Shown here piece after piece: positions 22,742 to 25,792 of a stretch of 25,792 nucleotides of DNA. The translations under genes were made by a program, and so were the position numbers. The DNA is from CAYRIY01 sp964424335 (GTDB lineage Bacteria; Bacillota; Limnochordia; DTU080; RSA5). The stretch covers positions 1 to 25,792 of the forward strand of contig CAYRIY010000050.1 in assembly GCA_964424335.1 (NCBI GenBank). The letters run 5' to 3'. A model generated the notes under the pieces. That model searched no databases. It worked only from the letters and a program-made list of their open reading frames with translations, and had not been told where the DNA came from. Each line of letters begins with the position of its first letter. The first letter of the stretch is position 1.

Positions 22742-23860
22742 ATGTACCACTGGGGTAAGGCGGGGCGATGGCCGTTCACCCAAGAGGGGCCGTACTGGGC
22801 CTCCGTTGTGCGCGCGGTCCAAACGAGCATTGCCGTCTTCGCAGCTCTATCGCTCTTCGGAGAGCCGATTTTCGCCGCCCGCGCAAACCCGGCGCGGGAA
22901 ATCGTCATTAACATTCCTGCGTACAGACTCTTTTTATACGAGAACGGCGAAGTGATCAGATCCTACCCGGTCGGGGTCGGTCAGTCCTTGAAACCATCGG
23001 TGCTTGGTCCAACAGAGATCATCAACAAGGTGCACGATCCGACGTACTATCCGCCGGACTGGTGGCGGCGAGGGCTTCAGCCGATTCCCCCCGGCCCGGA
23101 TAATCCGGTGGGCACGCGGTGGCTCGGTCTCGGTTTTCCCGGATACGGAATCCATGGCACCAACAACCCTGACAGTATAGGAAAGGCAGTCTCCTCGGGG
23201 TGTATTCGCCTTAGAAACGAAGATGTCGAGGAACTTGCAAGGCTCGTCGGGATCGGCACGCCTGTGCGCCTCGAATATAACACGGTCGAGATCTGGCACG
23301 ACTCGGAGCGTGGCCTTTCGTATGTACAGGTGCATCCCGACATCTACGGACTTGGCACCACCACCATGGAGAACGCGCGGGCCGAACTCGAAGCGCTCGG
23401 CGTCTGGGATGAGATCGACATCGAGCACCTGCGCTCAACCCTGCTCGCAGCCACCGGCTCGCCCCAGCCTCTCAAGCGGCGCACTCCTTTTGCGGCCGAG
23501 ATGATCGAGGATCACGCAGTATCCGTCTTTCCCAAACGTGCCGTCGGCCTATTTGACGGGCACATGGCGGAAGTGCGCGTGGCGGCGCTCATCGAGGTGG
23601 ATGGGAGCGTTGCGGGCTTGCGGCTCGCTCGAACTTCGGGCATGCTCGATCTCGACGCCTACGCGCTGCGCCTTGCGGAGTCGGCTGTGACGTTCCGCCC
23701 GTACGATCGCATGTACGAGATCCAGTTTGCGATCGTGTTCGATGCGTCAGACCCCGGCGAGCGACGGACGGCCCTCAGGCCCGAAGGAACCATTCAAACA
23801 CCGACGCTCGCGGATTTTGACTCCGAGTCCACCTCGATTCTCGCCTCTCGGCCAGACTAA
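22742..23860 (+). CDS. L,D-transpeptidase (YkuD) with TonB C-terminal-like domain
   Basis: 372 residues from ATG at 22742 (GGGGGGAG six nucleotides before). A hydrophobic stretch at 21-47 exports it. Residues 52-180 are the YkuD domain: REIVINIPAYRLFLYENGEV, PVGVGQ, and the active site H138-G...S152-G-C154-I-R156. It would make 3-3 peptidoglycan crosslinks or attach proteins to peptidoglycan. Residues about 277-334 read like a TonB-C domain: EVRVAALIEVDGSVAGLRLA, RTSGMLDLDAYALRLAE, TFRPYDR, then FAIVFD, matching the v-dG-v....sSG...lD..Al....wrf.P.....v.f order. No membrane or proline-rich TonB spacer is present. The arrangement is unusual. Confidence 0.85.
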   Translation: MYHWGKAGRWPFTQEGPYWASVVRAVQTSIAVFAALSLFGEPIFAARANPAREIVINIPAYRLFLYENGEVIRSYPVGVGQSLKPSVLGPTEIINKVHDPTYYPPDWWRRGLQPIPPGPDNPVGTRWLGLGFPGYGIHGTNNPDSIGKAVSSGCIRLRNEDVEELARLVGIGTPVRLEYNTVEIWHDSERGLSYVQVHPDIYGLGTTTMENARAELEALGVWDEIDIEHLRSTLLAATGSPQPLKRRTPFAAEMIEDHAVSVFPKRAVGLFDGHMAEVRVAALIEVDGSVAGLRLARTSGMLDLDAYALRLAESAVTFRPYDRMYEIQFAIVFDASDPGERRTALRPEGTIQTPTLADFDSESTSILASRPD

Positions 23861-23877
23861 GATTTTTCATGACAAAT

Positions 23878-23908
23878 CGGGGCGCCGTCATGATGGGACA
23901 GCGCCCCG
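23878..23908 (+). terminator. Hairpin after the transpeptidase gene
   Basis: CGGGGCGC (23878-23885) pairs with GCGCCCCG (23901-23908) over a 15-nt loop, 18 nt after the stop. No T-run, so possibly a weak or factor-dependent terminator. Confidence 0.4.
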
Positions 23909-23935
23909 GCCGAATTCCCCCGGCGTTCACCTACC

Positions 23936-24033
23936 TTGCGCCCACCATTAGTAGAAATTATTACAATACATGCCAAATTTGGGAAGGAACCTTTCCAAAA
24001 TAAGCTGAAGTATCTGTCACCTACTTCAGTTTA
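23936..24033 (+). promoter_or_regulatory. Promoter-like sequence and 12-bp leader hairpin before the orphan binding protein
   Basis: TTGCGC (23936-23941) and the AT-rich TATTACAAT (23959-23967) are promoter candidates. A stem follows: 24001-24012 pairs with 24022-24033 (core CTGAAGTA/TACTTCAG, one G-T pair, loop TCTGTCACC), ending six nucleotides before the GGGAGG ribosome site. It may be an operator or a translational control hairpin. Confidence 0.45.
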
Positions 24034-24053
24034 AAAATGGGAGGCGGTGCGTA

Positions 24054-25340
24054 ATGAGGCGTTTTGCATTGGTGTGGGCACTTGCATTTGTGTTTGTGTA
24101 CGGCACGATCGGATTTGCTCAAACGACCATCACATTTTGGCATTGGAACACGCCCGAAAGGCAACAGGTGATCGACCCGTTGATCGATCAATTTGAGGCG
24201 GAGACAGGGATCCGAGTCGATCGGCAGATGGTGGCCTGGGCGGAGTTGAAAGAGCGGTTGATCCTCGGTCTTGCAGGCGGTGTCGCGCCTGACGTGGCAG
24301 CGGTCAGCTCCGACTGGGGGACGGAACTTTCGCTGCTCGGCGTCTTTGCGGACCTCGGCCCCTACATCGAGCGCGACGCCCAGTACGACTATGACGACAT
24401 CTTCCCGTCCGCGTTCGAGCTTTGGCAGACGCGCGAGGGTTTGCAGTACGCGTTTCCATTCGACTTTGACATTAGCGCCATGTTCTATAGCAGGACGATG
24501 TTTGATGAGGCGGGGATGGCGTATCCCGACGATTCTTTGACATGGCAAAGCATGTACGATACGGCCAAGCGGCTCACCGTCGATCAGGACGGCGACGGAC
24601 AACCTGACCAGTATGGTTTTGCCAACGGCCACTCGCACTGGGCCACCTATGTGTGGGCGAACGGGGGACAGCTCATCGCCGACGACGGAGTGTCGCCCGC
24701 GCTTCACACCTCACAGGCCCTGGAGGCGCTCGAGTTTTGGAAGGCGATGGGGGAGCCCGACGTCAACATGGCTTGGGGCGAAGCGGCGCGCTTTGGCTTT
24801 CCGCACCCACCCGCAGCCTTTGCCGGCGGAAAGATCGCGCTCTACCCGATCGGCGCTTGGGCGCCCAGCGCATTCTTCAAAGATAGCGCAAGCGGTGAGT
24901 GGCTGACGGATTTCGATGTTACCCACATGCCCAGGTCGTACTCCGGCGGGCGATCCACGCTTGCGGCGGGGCAAGGGATGGGGGTCATGGCGACCTCCGA
25001 CCAGAAGGAAGCGGCTTTCGAGTTCGTGAAGTTTCTCGCCTCGGCTGACGTTCAGACGGTTTCCGGCCGGGATCTTGGTCAGTTTCCGATTCGGCGTTCG
25101 GTCGCTCTCTCCGACGCCTTCATCGTTCCGGGTGAACCGCCGGCCAACAAGGCAGTTTTCGTTGAAGCGACGGCGTATGCTCACTCTTACCCCAAAGTGG
25201 CCAACTGGCCGGAGGCCTTTCGGGTGATGAACACGCAGGTGGCCGACTTTGTTGCAGAACGCAGATCGCTTTCGGAGGCAATTGAGAATATCCAGGCAAT
25301 CGTCCCGACCGTTCTTCGCGAGGGCGCAGCGTCTAACTGA
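24054..25340 (+). CDS. Sugar ABC transporter solute-binding protein (family 1), orphan
   Basis: 428 residues; ATG at 24054 after GGGAGG. The signal peptide (RRFALVWALAFVFVYGTIGF, cut near FAQ) has no lipobox. The mature protein opens TTITFWHWNTPERQQVIDPL and contains APDVAAVSSDWG, the hinge FPFDFDISAMFYSRTMFDEA and DQDGDGQPDQYGFANG, a calcium-loop-like segment common in this family. ANGGQLIADDG, GKIALYPIGAW and FVKFLASADVQ complete the pattern. No permease follows: the next gene is a cupredoxin. It resembles the first binding protein only at family level, so it may serve a transporter elsewhere or share the 9182-10974 permeases. Confidence 0.88.
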   Translation: MRRFALVWALAFVFVYGTIGFAQTTITFWHWNTPERQQVIDPLIDQFEAETGIRVDRQMVAWAELKERLILGLAGGVAPDVAAVSSDWGTELSLLGVFADLGPYIERDAQYDYDDIFPSAFELWQTREGLQYAFPFDFDISAMFYSRTMFDEAGMAYPDDSLTWQSMYDTAKRLTVDQDGDGQPDQYGFANGHSHWATYVWANGGQLIADDGVSPALHTSQALEALEFWKAMGEPDVNMAWGEAARFGFPHPPAAFAGGKIALYPIGAWAPSAFFKDSASGEWLTDFDVTHMPRSYSGGRSTLAAGQGMGVMATSDQKEAAFEFVKFLASADVQTVSGRDLGQFPIRRSVALSDAFIVPGEPPANKAVFVEATAYAHSYPKVANWPEAFRVMNTQVADFVAERRSLSEAIENIQAIVPTVLREGAASN

Positions 25341-25375
25341 TCGTGAGAAAAAGTTGCCGCAAGCTAAAGTCGAGC

Positions 25376-25404
25376 TTGACGCAAGGTCTTTCTTGTCCTA
25401 TTGT
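25376..25404 (+). promoter_or_regulatory. Sigma70-like promoter for the cupredoxin gene
   Basis: TTGACG (25376-25381), 17-bp spacer, TATTGT (25399-25404). Start near 25411 would give a leader of about 35 nt containing the hairpin at 25429-25443. Confidence 0.6.
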
Positions 25405-25428
25405 TAGGGAAATACAAATAATGGGGTG

Positions 25429-25443
25429 GCAAGTAAAACTTGC
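25429..25443 (+). other. Hairpin between the ribosome site and start codon of the cupredoxin gene
   Basis: GCAAGT-AAA-ACTTGC is a perfect 6-bp stem. The only Shine-Dalgarno-like sequence, GGGGTGG (25423-25429), lies 16 nt from the ATG at 25446, too far when linear. Folding the hairpin would shorten the gap to a few nucleotides. Confidence 0.45.
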
Positions 25444-25445
25444 GA

Positions 25446-25792
25446 ATGTCAGTAAAAAGTGTCTTGGTTGTGTGTTTGGCCGTGCTCGCGCTTGCGACGG
25501 CAACGGCCGCGGCTGAGGTGCACGAGGTAAAGCTCTTGATCAGTCCGGTTGACGGCAAACCGATCCCGGAATTTTACTTCGAGCCCGCCGGTCTTTACAT
25601 CCAACCCGGCGACACCGTCGTATTTTTAGCGCTCTCACCGCACCATACGGTCACGGCCTATCACCCGCTCCACGGCAAGCCCCAACGCGTGCCGGACGGC
25701 GTCGAGCCCTTCTCGTCGCCGGTGATGCCGATCGCGACAAGCTGGTCATATACGTTCACGATTCCAGGTGTGTACGACATCTGGTGTGCGCC
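25446..25792 (+). CDS. Exported cupredoxin (plastocyanin/azurin-like), 3' truncated by window
   Basis: The first 115 residues are visible from ATG at 25446. A signal peptide (about 1-23, SVKSVLVVCLAVLALATATA) precedes a cupredoxin pattern: YIQPGDTVVFLALSPHHTVT with a copper-ligand histidine at 66 or 67, then SYTFTIPGVYDIWCA where C114 is the expected copper cysteine; the final His and Met/Gln ligands would lie past the edge. It is inferred to be a periplasmic blue-copper electron carrier or copper-binding protein. It has its own promoter-like sequence after the orphan binding protein. Confidence 0.75.
   Translation, partial: MSVKSVLVVCLAVLALATATAAAEVHEVKLLISPVDGKPIPEFYFEPAGLYIQPGDTVVFLALSPHHTVTAYHPLHGKPQRVPDGVEPFSSPVMPIATSWSYTFTIPGVYDIWCA

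Noticed and set aside
24585..24615. Dockerin or EF-hand calcium module suggested by DQDGDGQPDQYG in the orphan binding protein
   Set aside because: This single loop is a common insertion in family 1 solute-binding proteins; there is no second repeat or dockerin fold.
1..25792. tRNA genes, CRISPR arrays, insertion sequences and prophage genes
   Set aside because: I looked for T-arm-like GTTCGA/TTCAA contexts, regularly spaced repeats, and transposase or integrase motifs in the protein frames and found none convincing by eye.

Overview
The window looks like a chromosomal segment from an uncultured or poorly sampled, moderately GC-rich bacterium with a two-membrane envelope. Two small beta-barrel-like proteins end in phenylalanine, as outer-membrane proteins do. 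Both solute-binding proteins carry ordinary signal peptides without a lipobox cysteine. An L,D-transpeptidase carries a TonB-C-like tail. Start codons often need Shine-Dalgarno evidence: several genes begin with TTG or GTG behind strong GGAGG-type sites. The phylum cannot be fixed from this sequence; a deep-branching diderm lineage such as Bipolaricaulota/Acetothermia is only a guess. I saw no tRNA, rRNA, CRISPR, insertion sequence or phage gene.

Layout. Positions 1-2399 hold the C-terminal part of a large GH106/rhamnosidase-like glycosidase. Positions 2491-7652 hold a leftward run of five genes: a cyclic-2,3-diphosphoglycerate-synthetase-like P-loop protein, a class A beta-lactamase-fold serine hydrolase, a membrane-anchored protein possibly related to DUF4932, and two tandem paralogous beta-barrel-like proteins. 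Divergent from these, at 7906-10974, is a sugar ABC uptake operon (binding protein and two permeases, no ATPase) behind twin operator-like inverted repeats. Two small paralogous acidic-tailed proteins follow (11078-11960). They abut a convergent envelope protein that combines a TolB/CsgG-like domain, an Ig-like domain and a barrel-like C-terminus.

The middle section holds an Old Yellow Enzyme reductase, an unrecognised 133-residue protein closed by a strong bidirectional terminator, ilvD, a MerR/GyrI-type regulator with a textbook 19-bp-spacer promoter, a short-chain dehydrogenase and a YbjQ-family protein.

The right section holds an ABC-F ATPase, a manganese catalase, the L,D-transpeptidase/TonB-C fusion, an orphan sugar-binding protein and the start of a cupredoxin.

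The most striking signal is the roughly 340-nt leader of the ABC-F gene (19490-19830). It holds a 17-codon upstream ORF, a segment near the end of that ORF that is perfectly complementary over 13 nt to the left arm of an intrinsic terminator, and the terminator itself 28 nt before the ABC-F start. This is the architecture of ribosome-mediated attenuation, the mechanism known for antibiotic-induced ABC-F resistance genes, and it points to a translation-inhibitor-sensing resistance unit. Other points of interest are the near-leaderless MerR promoter, a perfect 14-bp-arm hairpin inside the first permease gene, and non-canonical nested dyads between convergent genes.
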